A stretch of DNA of 64,000 nt, from the NCBI RefSeq assembly GCF_032163395.1, contig NZ_CP119968.1, forward strand, positions 357,501 through 421,500. The letters run 5' to 3'. The translations under genes and the position numbers were made by a program. The notes beneath the pieces were generated by a model, which saw only the letters and a program-made list of their open reading frames with translations, was not told the DNA's origin and did no database searches. Origin of the DNA: Gloeocapsopsis dulcis. GTDB taxonomy: Bacteria; Cyanobacteriota; Cyanobacteriia; Cyanobacteriales; Chroococcidiopsidaceae. This document shows positions 48,586-59,592 of this stretch, piece after piece (positions within the stretch are counted from its first letter, which is position 1; each line of letters opens with the position of its first letter).

Positions 48586-48939
48586 ATGTTTAAAACAGTA
48601 GTTAATTTAACCCAGCAAGCCGTCATAACAGAAATTGAAAACGTTTTAGATACGTATCCGTGCCATCCTTATCAAAGAGCTTTTGCTATTCCAGACCTTA
48701 GACAAGAATTAATTGCCTATGTTCTCAATCGAATTCCCTGTATTTATAGTGTAGTTGATAGCGAACAAAAAGCAATATCATTCAACTATCAGTTACCAAG
48801 TTCCCAACAGCAGCTGCAACTCGAAAACTTAATTCATCAAGGTATCTACTCTATCTTGCAAGAAAGATCCGACTGGGTCAATCGCCACCTTCCAGAAGCA
48901 ATGCAATGTAGTCTTGAACCGTCTCACTGGTTTGGTTAA
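48586..48939 (+). CDS. comFB: ComFB family protein
   Basis: The 117-residue protein (MFKTVVNLTQQAVITEIENV, AFAIPDLRQELIAYVLNRIP) matches cyanobacterial ComFB (late competence development ComFB family). Recent work on cyanobacterial ComFB proteins links them to binding cyclic dinucleotides and to natural competence and pili; I recall this as family knowledge. It is single, with a GGGGTGAAG ribosome site. The window also has a c-di-AMP synthase (cdaA), although the two are 6 kb apart. Confidence 0.85.
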   Translation: MFKTVVNLTQQAVITEIENVLDTYPCHPYQRAFAIPDLRQELIAYVLNRIPCIYSVVDSEQKAISFNYQLPSSQQQLQLENLIHQGIYSILQERSDWVNRHLPEAMQCSLEPSHWFG

Positions 48940-48945
48940 GTTAAT

Positions 48946-49272
48946 TTATTTCAAAGGGTCATGTCCCCAATTTTTTAACGAGTATCTCCAACGAGAGTCT
49001 TCTATGTCACTGGATGGTTTTTGTGCAGTGTGACGGTGAACGTAACTAATGACTTTCTTCATATGAGATAAGTCATCGTCTGTATATTCGCTTTTCTTCT
49101 TTTGCAAAAGTTCGATTATCCGTTTACCTGATTTATGACCTATTGATTCATCGTCTCCATCTTTCTGTCCTACTGATTGAGATTCTTCTGTATCAAGCCA
49201 CGAACCAAGTTCTTTTGGTGTCATATTGACGACATCATAAAACTGATCAATAGTCGTATCATCATTACTCAT
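48946..49272 (-). CDS. DUF3140 family protein
   Basis: The 108-residue protein has VVNMTPKELGSWLDTEESQS, GHKSGKRIIELLQKKKSEYT, MKKVISYVHRHTAQKP and the conserved end RWRYSLKNWGHDPLK, matching DUF3140. The function is unknown; it is small, charged and probably cytosolic. It lies 8 bp after an HVA1-type gene, a pairing found in diverse bacteria and often linked to stress or DNA-repair islands. Its stop lies 6 bp from the convergent comFB stop. Confidence 0.87.
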   Translation of the reverse strand: MSNDDTTIDQFYDVVNMTPKELGSWLDTEESQSVGQKDGDDESIGHKSGKRIIELLQKKKSEYTDDDLSHMKKVISYVHRHTAQKPSSDIEDSRWRYSLKNWGHDPLK

Positions 49273-49280
49273 CTGAAATA

Positions 49281-49496
49281 CTACTCCTCAATTTTTTCTA
49301 AAGCATCTGGTTTATGTGCTGCTTCTTTTCCTGATTTGTCGCTTTCTACGAGATACTCAGGGTTATCTTTTGAAGCCGCAACGTGATGTCCTTTAATATC
49401 GGTTGGGGAGGTGAGTTTTTTCTTGACTTCGCCTGTAGTTTTACCTTGTGAAGTTTTCCACTCTACTTTGTCACCTTTTTTGAATTCGTCAGTCAA
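49281..49496 (-). CDS. HVA1 (DUF2945) family TUDOR-like protein
   Basis: The 71-residue protein (FKKGDKVEWKTSQGKTTGEV, GHHVAASKDNPEYLVESDKS) fits the HVA1/DUF2945 family, which has a small TUDOR-like barrel and is sometimes named hypervirulence-associated. In bacteria it is a small basic protein with unknown partners. It begins the two-gene unit with DUF3140. Confidence 0.88.
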   Translation of the reverse strand: MTDEFKKGDKVEWKTSQGKTTGEVKKKLTSPTDIKGHHVAASKDNPEYLVESDKSGKEAAHKPDALEKIEE

Positions 49497-49715
49497 AGCA
49501 ATGATCCTATTTATAAACTTTCCATAGTTTTAAATTATGTTAAGATAAATAAGACTAGCCATCAGCCTAATGATAGAGAAATAAAACTTTCATCGGTTGT
49601 TAATCATAGTCTTTATCGATTTACATACCTTTCTCATAAAGTTTGTTTCACTAAATTATTTGTTGATAATAATCTAATTTTTTATTTCTTCCCTACACTC
49701 ACAACTTGAGCAACG

Positions 49716-52700
49716 TTAAGGTGAAACGGTATTCTCACCATATCCTCCGCCACCAGGAGTTTCAATCATAAATACATCTCCTGGTTGCATTTCAACGGTT
49801 GCAGTACTTCCTAACTCCTCGATAGTTCCATCGCTATGTTCAACCGTATTTTTTCCTACTGCACCATTTTCTCCACCGGATAAACCAAACGGAGGAATAA
49901 TGCGACGCCCTGAAAGGATTGCTGCTGTCATTGGTTCGCGAAACTGAATACGACGGATCACACCGTTACCACCTCGATGATGTCCTTTCCCACCACTATG
50001 AGGACGAATACTAAAGCTTTCAAGTAATACAGGGAACCGCCACTCTAAGACTTCAGGATCGGTGAGACGAGAATTTGTCATATGTGTGTGTACAGCATCA
50101 GTACCATCAAATTCTTTTCCTGCACCCGAACCACCACAAATGGTTTCGTAATATTGATAGCGATCGCTTCCGAAGGTAAAGTTGTTCATGGTTCCTTGAG
50201 ATGCTGCCATGACACCTAAAGCACCGTATAATGCATCAGTGATTGCTTGGGAAGTTTCAACATTTCCAGCGACGACAGCAGCTGGATAGCGCGGATTAAG
50301 TAAACAACCTTCAGGAATAATAATTTCTAAAGGTTTCAGACACCCAGCATTCAACGGAATATCATCATCTACCAAAGTGCGGAAAACGTACAAAACTGCG
50401 GCTTTACATATAGCAGATGGAGCATTAAAATTACTTTTAATTTGTGGTGAAGTTCCGCTAAAATCAATGCGAGCGCTGCGAGTTGATTTATTAATAGAAA
50501 CAGCAACTTGAATTACACTACCATTATCTAAATCACAAGTAAACTTACCATCTTGTAAAATATTAATCACACGACGTACAGACTCTTCGGCATTATCCTG
50601 TACAAACTTCATATAAGCTTGCACAGTATCTAGATAATGTTCTACCATTTTGTGGAGTTCTTGAACGCCGCGTTCGTTCGCTGCAATTTGTGCTTTTAGA
50701 TCAGCAATATTTTGGGTAGAATTTCGTACTGGATAACGCCCATTTTGTAAAAAATCTAAAAGTTCTTTTTCTCTAAAATTACCATCAGCAATTAGCTGAA
50801 AATTATCCAGTAAAACTCCTTCTTCTTCTACTGTGACACTATTTGGAGGCATAGAACCAGGAGTCATTCCGCCAATATCTGCATGGTGTCCGCGTGAGGC
50901 AACGTAGAAAAGTGGTGAGTGGAGAGTGAGTGATAAGTGGGCTGGAAATACGGGAGTAATAACAGTGATATCGGGAAGGTGAGTTCCACCGTTATAGGGA
51001 TTATTCGATGCAAAAACATCTCCTGGTTTGAGAGTAGTTCCGCGATCTGCGATCAGTGCTTGAACACTTTCACTCATCGAACCCAAGTGAACTGGAATAT
51101 GGGGTGCATTAGCGACTAACTGTCCGTCACCGTCAAAAATAGCACAGGAAAAATCAAGCCTTTCTTTAATATTGACCGAAGAACTTGTATTTTGTAGCGT
51201 TACTCCCATTTGCTCAGCGATCGCCCGAAACAAATTGTTGAAGATTTCCAGCATTACCGGATCGGGGGAAGAAGTAGCTAGTGATGTATTTCCAGTTTGG
51301 AAGTGCTGTGTGCGCTGTAGAATTAAGTGGTTGCGATCGCTAACTGTTGCAGTCCATCCTGGTTCAATAACATTCGTCCCTGTTGCTTCCACAATTAGCG
51401 CAGGACCTGAAATTGAGTCTTCTGGTTGCAACTCCTCACGTTGATACACAGGCGTTGCGTGCCAAGCATCCATTGTATACATCTGTACAGTTGCCAGCGC
51501 TACCTTCTCATCACTCCTACGTAAAACGATTTCCTCCACAGGAACATCATTTTTACCCACCACCTCAACCGAAACCACCTCCACAATCAATCTTTTTTCC
51601 GGCGCAATAAATCCATAGCGCTGACGATGCAAACCCTCAAACTCCCGTCGCATCACCTCCACATCACCAAAACTCACTATCAAAGCTGCATCTGTCCCCT
51701 CGTACCTCAAATGCACCTTGCACAAAACCTCAATACCCTGTGTGTCTCTGTGGTTCAATTCCTCCTTTCCCTCAGCCTCCAACGCAGCTAACACCCCCAA
51801 TAAATCCAACTCCTCACTTAAAACCTCCTCCACAGCCCGTTCGCGAATCACCCGCACATCAGCCAAGCCCATGCCATAAGCAGATAACACCCCTGCATAA
51901 GGATGAATAAACACTTGCTCCATCCCCAACGCATCCGCAATCAAACAAGCGTGTTGCCCACCTGCACCGCCAAAACAGCACAAAGTATATTCGGAAACAT
52001 CATAACCGCGTTGTAGAGAGATTTTTTTAATCGCGTTTGCCATTTTTTCAACAGCGATCGCCAAAAAACCAGCTGCTACCTGTTCCGGCGTGCGATTGTC
52101 TCCAATCTCCCTGACTAATTCTGCAAACTTCCGTCGCACCACTTCTGCATCCAAAGGCAGATTGCCATTCACACCAAAGACTTTTGGAAAGAAGTTCGGC
52201 TGTAACTTCCCCATCATCACATTGCAGTCAGTGACCGTTAATGGACCACCTTTGGCGTAAGCCGCAGGTCCTGGATGAGCACCCGCCGATTCTGGACCAA
52301 CACGATATCGCGCTCCATCAAACTGCAAAATTGAACCACCACCAGCCGCTACAGTATAAATTGCCATCATCGGAGTACGCAAACGCACTCCAGCCACTTC
52401 AGTTTCAAAGGTACGTTCATACTCGCCGTTGTAATGGGCAACATCAGTAGAAGTTCCACCCATGTCAAAGCTAATAATTTTGTTAAATCCAGCTATCAGG
52501 CTCGTTTGTACTGCCCCAACAATCCCACCAGCAGGTCCTGAGAGAATACTGTCTTTTCCCTGAAAGGTTTGAGCATCAGTAAGACCACCGTTTGATTGCA
52601 TAAACATGAGCGAGGGAGTAGAGTAGGCATCTTGCCCGCTGTAGGCTGATAGCTGACTTGATACCTGGTCTACATACCTGCGTAGTATTGGAGACAAGTA

Positions 52701-53345
52701 AGCATCAACAACTGTCGTGTCACCTCGACTAATTAATTTCATCAACGGGCTAACTTCGTGCGATACTGATACTTGAGTGTAGCCAATGGTCCTCGCTAGA
52801 GTGGCAATTTCCTTCTCATGTGCTGGATAGCGATAACCGTGCATCAAAACAATGGCACACGCACGAATACCATCTTGATAAGCAGCTTGTAATTTATCAG
52901 CAATAGTGTCGAGATTTAGCTTAATAAGTTCTTCGCCTTGAGCGGTGTAGCGTTCTTCTACTTCAATCACTCGCTCGTAGAGCATTTCTGGTAGCATAAT
53001 TTGCCGAGCAAAAATATCAGGGCGGTTTTGATAGCCAATACGGAGTGCATCGCCAAATCCCTTTGTAATCACTAAAACTGTGCGATCGCCTTTACATTCA
53101 AGCAGTGCATTTGTGGCGACTGTTGTGCCCATCTTCACCGTAGCGATTTGATCTGCTGGTATGGGTGCATTGGGTGCAATGCCTAAAATTTCTCGAATAC
53201 CTTGTATGGGAGCATCAGTGTAGCGATCGGGGTTTTCTGATAAAAGCTTGTGAATGACTAATTTACCAGCAGGATTTTTTGCCACAATATCGGTAAATGT
53301 ACCTCCCCGATCAATCCAAAATTCCCAACGAGCATTCATAGTCAA
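49716..53345 (-). CDS. 5-oxoprolinase, fused HyuA-HyuB type
   Basis: This 1209-residue enzyme joins a hydantoinase A-like half ([52 protein letters not shown]) and a hydantoinase B-like half ([69 protein letters not shown]). It uses ATP to open 5-oxoproline to glutamate in glutathione turnover. Many bacteria use separate subunits; the fused form resembles the eukaryotic and cyanobacterial type. All parts are present without frameshift. It stands alone, divergent from a ribonuclease D-like gene. Confidence 0.95.
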   Translation of the reverse strand: MTMNARWEFWIDRGGTFTDIVAKNPAGKLVIHKLLSENPDRYTDAPIQGIREILGIAPNAPIPADQIATVKMGTTVATNALLECKGDRTVLVITKGFGDALRIGYQNRPDIFARQIMLPEMLYERVIEVEERYTAQGEELIKLNLDTIADKLQAAYQDGIRACAIVLMHGYRYPAHEKEIATLARTIGYTQVSVSHEVSPLMKLISRGDTTVVDAYLSPILRRYVDQVSSQLSAYSGQDAYSTPSLMFMQSNGGLTDAQTFQGKDSILSGPAGGIVGAVQTSLIAGFNKIISFDMGGTSTDVAHYNGEYERTFETEVAGVRLRTPMMAIYTVAAGGGSILQFDGARYRVGPESAGAHPGPAAYAKGGPLTVTDCNVMMGKLQPNFFPKVFGVNGNLPLDAEVVRRKFAELVREIGDNRTPEQVAAGFLAIAVEKMANAIKKISLQRGYDVSEYTLCCFGGAGGQHACLIADALGMEQVFIHPYAGVLSAYGMGLADVRVIRERAVEEVLSEELDLLGVLAALEAEGKEELNHRDTQGIEVLCKVHLRYEGTDAALIVSFGDVEVMRREFEGLHRQRYGFIAPEKRLIVEVVSVEVVGKNDVPVEEIVLRRSDEKVALATVQMYTMDAWHATPVYQREELQPEDSISGPALIVEATGTNVIEPGWTATVSDRNHLILQRTQHFQTGNTSLATSSPDPVMLEIFNNLFRAIAEQMGVTLQNTSSSVNIKERLDFSCAIFDGDGQLVANAPHIPVHLGSMSESVQALIADRGTTLKPGDVFASNNPYNGGTHLPDITVITPVFPAHLSLTLHSPLFYVASRGHHADIGGMTPGSMPPNSVTVEEEGVLLDNFQLIADGNFREKELLDFLQNGRYPVRNSTQNIADLKAQIAANERGVQELHKMVEHYLDTVQAYMKFVQDNAEESVRRVINILQDGKFTCDLDNGSVIQVAVSINKSTRSARIDFSGTSPQIKSNFNAPSAICKAAVLYVFRTLVDDDIPLNAGCLKPLEIIIPEGCLLNPRYPAAVVAGNVETSQAITDALYGALGVMAASQGTMNNFTFGSDRYQYYETICGGSGAGKEFDGTDAVHTHMTNSRLTDPEVLEWRFPVLLESFSIRPHSGGKGHHRGGNGVIRRIQFREPMTAAILSGRRIIPPFGLSGGENGAVGKNTVEHSDGTIEELGSTATVEMQPGDVFMIETPGGGGYGENTVSP

Positions 53346-53538
53346 TTCCTCAATGCAACTTTGATTTATTTCCTAAATTATTTTTTAAGCAATCAAGAAC
53401 TAAGGGAAGCGAGAAGTGAATTAAGCATAATAGACTTAACTGAAGTATAATCGATGCACAGAAAAAAATACTAAAGCTATATTCTTCACTTTTTAACAGA
53501 ATTTTATAGATGTAATTAGTTTTGTCTGAAATAATATA

Positions 53539-54468
53539 ATGTTCTACTTAGAAAATACAAATGAAGCTAGCATTTTAATTGCGCAATATAGCCAGGAAAA
53601 AGTTTTGTGGGTTGACACAGAAATTGCAGATTTTAATACTCGCAACCCTCGTCTATCTTTAATTCAATTTTTAAGCGAACCAAATGATATAACAGGACAA
53701 AAAGTCATTATTTTAGATGTTCTCGATCAGCCTGAAGTTGCAGAAGAGTTTATCTGCAAAGTTATGTTTAATTCTACAATCGAGAAAGTATTTCATCAAG
53801 CTAGTTATGACTTAAAGTTTCTCGGTAAAAACAAAGCTAAAAACATTACTTGCACTTTGGAAATGGCAAAAAAAATTCCATATTATCTTCTACCATTACC
53901 TAACTTATCTTTGAAAACTTTAGTAGAAGCTTTGTGCCATACAAAAGTTGATAAATCTGCACAGGCAAGTGATTGGGGACAGCGACCTTTAAGTGATGTA
54001 CAACTCAATTATGCCAAGATGGACCCAGTATATTTGGCAATGATACATCAACGTCTATTACAATTACAACTTATTGAGAATCCCGATCCTGCGACAGAGG
54101 ATCTAGAAGCTTTAGCTGCACGATATCTAAAATTGAAACAACAGCTACAGTTATTATCTTCTGAATATGAGCACATTGAAACACGTTTAAAAGCAGCTAT
54201 GCAAACTCAGAAGGTTTTAGAAACTGATAATTTAAAACTTTCACAGTCACAGCGCAAAACAATAAAAGCAGAGTTTGCTGAATTAGCAACAGTTATCCAA
54301 GAGCATGGAATAGAGTTTAATTTTCCAATTACTTTAACCCAAAAACTCCAAAAGGAATTAGGAGATATAATTTCTGAACTTTCGCTCCAGGTAGAAACAA
54401 CAAATAGTTGGCGATTAACGGCACAGCAATCTGAAACTATAAATCAGCAAAATGAGTTGGATTTTTAA
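53539..54468 (+). CDS. Ribonuclease D-like 3'-5' exonuclease with a C-terminal coiled coil
   Basis: Residues 1-185 form a DEDDy exonuclease domain: motif I VDTEIAD (Asp26, Glu28), motif II HQASYDLKFLG, motif III LNYAKMDPVYL with the Tyr and Asp. The C-terminal 120 residues lack the HRDC domain of classic RNase D and are instead helical and coiled-coil-like (YLKLKQQLQLLSSEYEHIET). It likely trims structured RNA 3' ends or DNA; the substrate is not known. It is alone, convergent with the lipase gene. Confidence 0.88.
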   Translation: MFYLENTNEASILIAQYSQEKVLWVDTEIADFNTRNPRLSLIQFLSEPNDITGQKVIILDVLDQPEVAEEFICKVMFNSTIEKVFHQASYDLKFLGKNKAKNITCTLEMAKKIPYYLLPLPNLSLKTLVEALCHTKVDKSAQASDWGQRPLSDVQLNYAKMDPVYLAMIHQRLLQLQLIENPDPATEDLEALAARYLKLKQQLQLLSSEYEHIETRLKAAMQTQKVLETDNLKLSQSQRKTIKAEFAELATVIQEHGIEFNFPITLTQKLQKELGDIISELSLQVETTNSWRLTAQQSETINQQNELDF

Positions 54469-54598
54469 AGCTACCTTTATTAGAAAACAAGGACAAGTTT
54501 AAGTTGTAGAGGTTTCAAAAGTATTCAAGATAATTGACTATAGAGCATAATTTCTTTAAAGTTTTCTCTATATTGTTCAACTTTGGTAATAAAATTTA

Positions 54599-54631
54599 TT
54601 CCTCCTCGTTATTGCAATAACCAAGGAGGAA
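54599..54631 (-). terminator. Hairpin at the lipase/exonuclease convergence
   Basis: TTCCTCCT/AGGAGGAA and GTTATTG/CAATAAC pair around a small loop, with T-rich sequence beyond it on the minus strand. It overlaps the last lipase codons, so it may be a terminator for the leftward cluster. Confidence 0.6.
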
Positions 54632-55583
54632 GTATTCCTTTGTTGAGCCTTTCTACATAGCGAATTGCTCTATATTCGTGTAAAGATGCTTCCACAATTA
54701 TATTTATGAGTTGTTTGAGTAAACTTTGACTATTTAAGCCAAGTAGTTTTTGACTTCGTAATTGTGGTGCGATTGTTTTAAGATACTGAATTGATCGCCA
54801 ACGCAAAGTATTGAAAGAATTATCTGTCTTGCAAATTTCATAATTACTTTTAATGAAATATTCATAACCAAAATGAGTGTATCCAGCAAGGATGGTTGAA
54901 AGTTGTGGTATTTGCTTATCCAGCATTTGCTTTAACAAAGGAAGTCGGTTGACAGTGACAGCCAAAATTTGAGGTAAATAAGGAATTAAATCTCCAGAAT
55001 TACAAAATCGATATAATGGAGTATCAAACAATATGATTTTTCCTGTGCATACAGGTGGAGAGCCAAATGTATAAGTTTCCAAAACATGAGGGGCAATAGG
55101 CTTAAATCCTGGTTGATTGAGTTGGTTGGCAATTAATATTGCGGCTGCTCCTCCTAAGCTATGCCCAGTAACAGTAATATCTTTCTTATCATTATCTTCT
55201 CTCAATAAGATTTCTTGTAGCTGAACCCAAATCTGCTCTACATAGTACTCAAAACCTGAATGAATACCTTGTGCATTGGGTACAATCAGAAGGTTATAGA
55301 AATAGTCTTCAATCTTTTGTGAACCGCGAATAACAATAATAATTTCGGTTTGTGTGGATAGCACAAAACCACAACAATCACTTTCATCAACCAAACCAGA
55401 GCTACTATCAAGGTTGAGAAATTCAATTTTTTGGTACTTTTGAACAAATGGCAGACACTCAGAGGCTAATACTTCACGCACAACTGTGGTACTTTGATTG
55501 AGAGCGACATAAGCAAGTTGTGCAAGGCAAGCCATTTCAAGCGTACGTTTGCGGCTGCAACTAACAGATACTTTGGTAAGCAT
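54609..55583 (-). CDS. Class 3 lipase-like alpha/beta hydrolase
   Basis: The protein has the lipase_3 core: IIIVIRGSQKIEDYFYNLL, the nucleophile in VTGHSLGGAAAILIANQL, YTFGSPPV, and later FCNSGDLIPYLPQ with the Asp; a C-terminal His region (YTHFGYEYFI) follows. I chose ATG 55583 (MLTKVSVSCSRKRTLEMACL, 324 residues); the upstream 29 codons overlap the HAD remnant and are hydrophobic. It might act on membrane lipids near the dynamin and M48 genes of the same row. No signal peptide is clear. Confidence 0.82.
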   Translation of the reverse strand: MLTKVSVSCSRKRTLEMACLAQLAYVALNQSTTVVREVLASECLPFVQKYQKIEFLNLDSSSGLVDESDCCGFVLSTQTEIIIVIRGSQKIEDYFYNLLIVPNAQGIHSGFEYYVEQIWVQLQEILLREDNDKKDITVTGHSLGGAAAILIANQLNQPGFKPIAPHVLETYTFGSPPVCTGKIILFDTPLYRFCNSGDLIPYLPQILAVTVNRLPLLKQMLDKQIPQLSTILAGYTHFGYEYFIKSNYEICKTDNSFNTLRWRSIQYLKTIAPQLRSQKLLGLNSQSLLKQLINIIVEASLHEYRAIRYVERLNKGILPPWLLQ

Positions 55584-55611
55584 ATACAAAATGATTGCAA
55601 TAAGATGTAAA

Positions 55612-55878
55612 TTAGTTTCGAGTTGCTGGATCAGGATAGCCGCAAGCGATATCTGACCATTGAAAATCAATTGATGCTGTTACAGCACATGATTGATCTG
55701 TTAAGCGATCGCCCATCAAAATTTGAGGTGTTTCAGGAAGAATGTTATAGTGCAGTTGTAAAGCTTTAATCATTCCTGCTTGTGGTTTGCGAAATGTACT
55801 AATTAGGTGCGGGTAAAGCAATGACAGTAAAACAGGCGGGCTATCAAGACTCTCTAAAGTTCCTTCAGCTGCTGCAAT
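55612..55878 (-). pseudogene. C-terminal remnant of a HAD-family phosphatase
   Basis: The segment reads GTLESLDSPPVLLSLLYPHL, then RKPQAGMIKALQLHYNILPE, MGDRLTDQSCAVTASIDFQW, ending PDPATRN. KPQAGM and MGDRLTDQ are the end of a HAD fold (histidinol-phosphatase/heptose-phosphatase-like). The N-terminal DxD half is absent. It is in the same frame and starts directly after the TAA of the M48 gene, with no proper start codon until an internal TTG at 55821. I take it as a decayed gene left by deletion. Confidence 0.7.
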
Positions 55879-56745
55879 TTAAGAAATAGGAACTTCTCTA
55901 AGCCTCTGCTGTCGCCAGTCCCGTTTTTGTAATACTCGGTGATATGCGCCAGTTTCTACCCACTTAAACAGCTCAGATGCTCGCATAACTGTCCAAGGAT
56001 GTTCTTGCCACATTGTACTCATCACTTTAGCAACTTTGTCTAAAGTTTGATAGTCATATCCTTCAAATTCTTTGGCTTGCGTAATAAAGCTTTCTACACC
56101 AACTGTATTGAAAAATTTATGCGGTAAACCTGCCATTTTAATTAAAGCATTAGCAGCACAGTTAACATCTTGACAAGCAAGTAATCCAGCTCTATCTGCT
56201 GTAAATTCAGACATTCTTCTCCAGTTTAATAAAGCTAACTGTAAACCAGTTGCTACCAGTCCGCCAAGGCCAAATGTTGCCTCTCCAATTATGTGACTTA
56301 AACCAGGCATAACAGATGCCATTTGATAGTAGAGAACATGCTTACTTTTAATATGTCCTATCTCATGACCAATAACAAACATAAGTTCTTCTGGTGATAG
56401 TAAGTCAATACAACCAGAATTGAGTACAATTATTGGTTTTTCCACCCCAGCGGTAAAAGCATTAATAGAATAGCCCCATTGAATATATAATTCAGGAACT
56501 TCTGCAAGACAAAGAACATCGCAGACTTTCTTTAAGATGTCGTAAATATCTGAAAAATTTTGCGAGTTTACCTTTAAGTTACTTCCCGTATACTGAATTT
56601 TGAGAATTTTTTCAATTCCATAATAGTTTAGCTTTTTTACTAAAAATTCTAAGCCAGGAGTTTGTTCCAATGTGTTGCGAGCAGATTTATCGAAAGGATG
56701 TTCATATTCTTGGTAACTCAGTCCAGAAATTTTATTGACATTCAT
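55879..56745 (-). CDS. M48 family zinc metallopeptidase
   Basis: The 288-residue protein has the zinc site VIGHEIGHIKSKHVLYYQMA (about residue 140) and the third ligand in SEFTADRAGLLACQD, the M48 signature. Hydrophobic segments (SVMPGLSHIIGEATFGLGGL and nearby) could insert in the membrane, but no signal peptide is present. It resembles small HtpX-like proteases that remove damaged membrane proteins. It lies 120 bp downstream of the dynamin gene and before the HAD remnant on the same strand. Confidence 0.92.
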   Translation of the reverse strand: MNVNKISGLSYQEYEHPFDKSARNTLEQTPGLEFLVKKLNYYGIEKILKIQYTGSNLKVNSQNFSDIYDILKKVCDVLCLAEVPELYIQWGYSINAFTAGVEKPIIVLNSGCIDLLSPEELMFVIGHEIGHIKSKHVLYYQMASVMPGLSHIIGEATFGLGGLVATGLQLALLNWRRMSEFTADRAGLLACQDVNCAANALIKMAGLPHKFFNTVGVESFITQAKEFEGYDYQTLDKVAKVMSTMWQEHPWTVMRASELFKWVETGAYHRVLQKRDWRQQRLREVPIS

Positions 56746-56865
56746 AATTTCCTCCTTGTTAAATTTAAACTATCGACAAATTTTATTTCACTTTTTTTAG
56801 AGAAACGCAACCTTAGTTTCTCCTTACAAAGATTGCGACTCTTTATTACAAAATTGTTCTGAGTT

Positions 56866-58937
56866 TTAAGATTTAGCTCCTAGCAAGTTATCATAAGAAA
56901 ACTCAAGTTTATTCCATTGAGTGAAAACATCACTATCTAAAACGTTCAGACGTTTGACTTCAGCATCTCGGTCAATTTCTTGAAATTCCATTTGACTCAG
57001 TAGGTTCTCTAACTCAGCTTTACGACCCTGAATATCATCATTCATTCGCTGAACAACTTCTTTTTCATACACATCAAAAGTTTCTTTTACAGCTTCATGA
57101 ACTGTCCAAGCTTGCTTTTGCGCTAAATCAGGTAAATGTTTCACCATTTCTTCTTTAGTCTTTTTAACAAGTGCTTTTCGGGCTTGAGTTAGTTGAATTC
57201 CACCCATAGCAGCACCTGATAACAGAAGACCTATTGGTCCTAATAAAACACCAAAACCTGCAAACAAAGCCGCATTAATTGCAATAATACCAGCAATATT
57301 TATAGCTACATTCTTCCAGTTGAAGGCACCGGCTCCTGCCATAACTGCTCCTACATAATCACCCATTAAAAAGGCTGTAGCTCCTTTAGCAAAATTCATC
57401 CATCCTGGAGATTTATCTACAGTTGTAGACTGCTCCAAAAGAGGTTTTCCTACTAACTTCTCTGTAATCTTGTCTGTGACTTTGCTATAGGAAGCACCAT
57501 ATTGAGCGCACTAACTGCTAATTGTTTAAATGCTTCGTTCATGTCTTGTTCAGCACCTCGGCTCCAAGCTGCAATCTTGTCATTGATGTATTTTTCAAAA
57601 CCTTGCTTGATTGCTTCTTCAAACTCTTGCCGCTTGTTTTGCTTTACAAAATCTAGAACTTTCAAATCAGGTTGATATGGCTTAAAATCCTCTTCAAAAG
57701 TTGTATCTAGGTTTAGAATATAATCGTGAAAAGAATCAGCAATTAGATTAGCATAATAGTCTCGCAATCGACGAATTTCGTCTTTAAATGCATCGCGGAT
57801 CTGAGTTAGGCTATTAAACTCTGGTTGAACAGATTTAATTTTCTGTTTTAAGTCTTCAATATCCTGATTCAGTAGAGGTAAACGACGCTCAATAGCTTCA
57901 TGAATATGTACATAAGTTTGCCGTGCTAACGTCCTTGCTTGCCGCAGTTCGGCAACGATTCGCTCTTTAGTTAGGAAAGTGTTCAGTGCTTCCATAAACT
58001 CAGAAAAGCCTGTTCCTTCTAAAGAAAGCTGCTTCAATTGCCGCCGCAAAGCTTCTAAGGAAGAAAGTTCAAAAACTCGCTTATCATACAAATTTTGTCC
58101 TTCAACTTGACAATATTCAAATAAATTAGACTTGAATACTTGATGTAATTTTTCTTCAGCTTCTCTTAGTTCTTGGATATCATCGGGGTCAACTAAACTT
58201 TCACGTACTCGATCCCATTGATTAACTAAAAAGAAAACTGTTAGCCCTCTGTCTTTGATATAATTTTCTAGATAGCGACGTTCTCCGAGAGTGCAGGGCT
58301 GTGTAGCACTGAGAACAAAAAGAATTACATGACAATTTTGGATGTAACTCAATGTCAAATTATTACGTGATTCTGTATCGTTTAGTCCTGGACTATCAAT
58401 GATTTCTACACCTTTTTCTAGAATATCTAAAGGATACTCAACTACTGCATAATCTACGTTGGGAAAAGCTTGTCTTCCTTCTTCTTCTAACTTCTTGGCT
58501 TCAGCTGGAGGAATTGTGTAGCACCGTTTAAAAGTGTCAAAATCAAATTTTTCAGTTGTTCCATCATTAAAATAAACGGTGACTGCTTTCTGTTGTCCAT
58601 AGCGCAAAATGGTGAGTACTGCTGTACAAGGATTAACATCTGCAGGTAAGACTTTCTCACCAATAAGGGCATTAAGAAACGTACTTTTACCTCGCTTCAT
58701 GTCACCTAAAACTAATAAGCGAAAAACTCCATCACGTAAATTATTACTAGCTATATTTAAGTCAGAAATATCACGCTCCAATCCTAATTTGCCGGAGGCT
58801 TCTTCTCCTATTATTTCAGCTTGATTAAGAGTATCTGCCATAGTATTGAGGTTTCCAGAGAATTCCTGACGTAGCTTTTTTGCTTTTTCTAAATCATTTA
58901 GTAGTACTTCTGGTTCAGTTCGAGTTTGAGCAAGCAT
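56866..58937 (-). pseudogene. Bacterial dynamin-like protein, split by a frameshift
   Basis: Dynamin-like proteins (BDLP) are large GTPases that remodel or fuse membranes. The first frame (58937-57453) has the G1 motif GDMKRGKSTFLNALIG, G2 Thr in NPCTAVLTILRYG, G3 in IIDSPGLNDTE and G4 in FLVNQWDRV, then the helical trunk. It ends after AVSALNMVLPIAKSQ. Shifting by one base at about 57502 restores YGASYSKVTDKITEKLVGKP, joined to the second frame (57438-56866) with the hydrophobic paddle (IAGIIAINAALFAGFGVLLG) and the last trunk helices. Together they give about 690 codons, like Nostoc BDLP (693). It is either a recent one-base deletion or a sequencing error; the rest of the gene is intact. 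Confidence 0.88.
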
Positions 58938-59212
58938 AACTACTCCCTTTTAATTGAGATTAAGTTAAAAAATAAGAGAACTATAGTTACAAGATAGAAT
59001 TTGAAGTAAGTCACTGTTCTCTTAATCAAAAGAATAATAGATGTGTAAGTAGATTACACTTACTTTTTCTGCCAAGTTAATTGCTATAATTAAACAAAGC
59101 GATCGCACAATTAGGAAAATACTGTTACCGAAAAATACATAAATTTTAGTTTGAGTATATTCAAACTAAAAAAATCCGCTATAACGGGCTTAGCATTATT
59201 TATATGATAAGA

Positions 59213-59425
59213 TTATTTCAGTAGTGTCCAGATTGCTGCTAGAGCTAGCAAACAACTGGAAAAAAATACTAAACACACTTGCTTCTCTTCACTATCACTT
59301 GGTTGATAAATTAGACAGTAAGCAACTACTACAATAGCTACCAAAGTTAAAGGTGAACAATATATTATAAGTACTAAAAAAGCTACAAAGATTTCCCGGA
59401 TACTTTTGCTTATTAAATATCGCAT
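59213..59425 (-). CDS. Small hypothetical membrane protein
   Basis: A 70-codon frame encodes two hydrophobic helices (IFVAFLVLIIYCSPLTLVAI, FFSSCLLALAAIWTLL) separated by a charged loop (SDSEEKQ). I do not recognise the family. It lies alone in an AT-rich area between the dynamin and RDD genes. It is plausible but could be chance. Confidence 0.45.
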   Translation of the reverse strand: MRYLISKSIREIFVAFLVLIIYCSPLTLVAIVVVAYCLIYQPSDSEEKQVCLVFFSSCLLALAAIWTLLK

Positions 59426-59592
59426 GATTGTGAAGACGTAAAAGACTTAATATTTACTAGTCGTTAGGGAAGTTTGTGCACGTTGTTCAGACTTTATTTG
59501 ATTAGCCTTACTAAAAGTACTGAAAACTACGCAGATTGATATAATTGTTTGCTAGTTATTTAAAATTGCGACCTTGAAAACTAGATTTTTTG

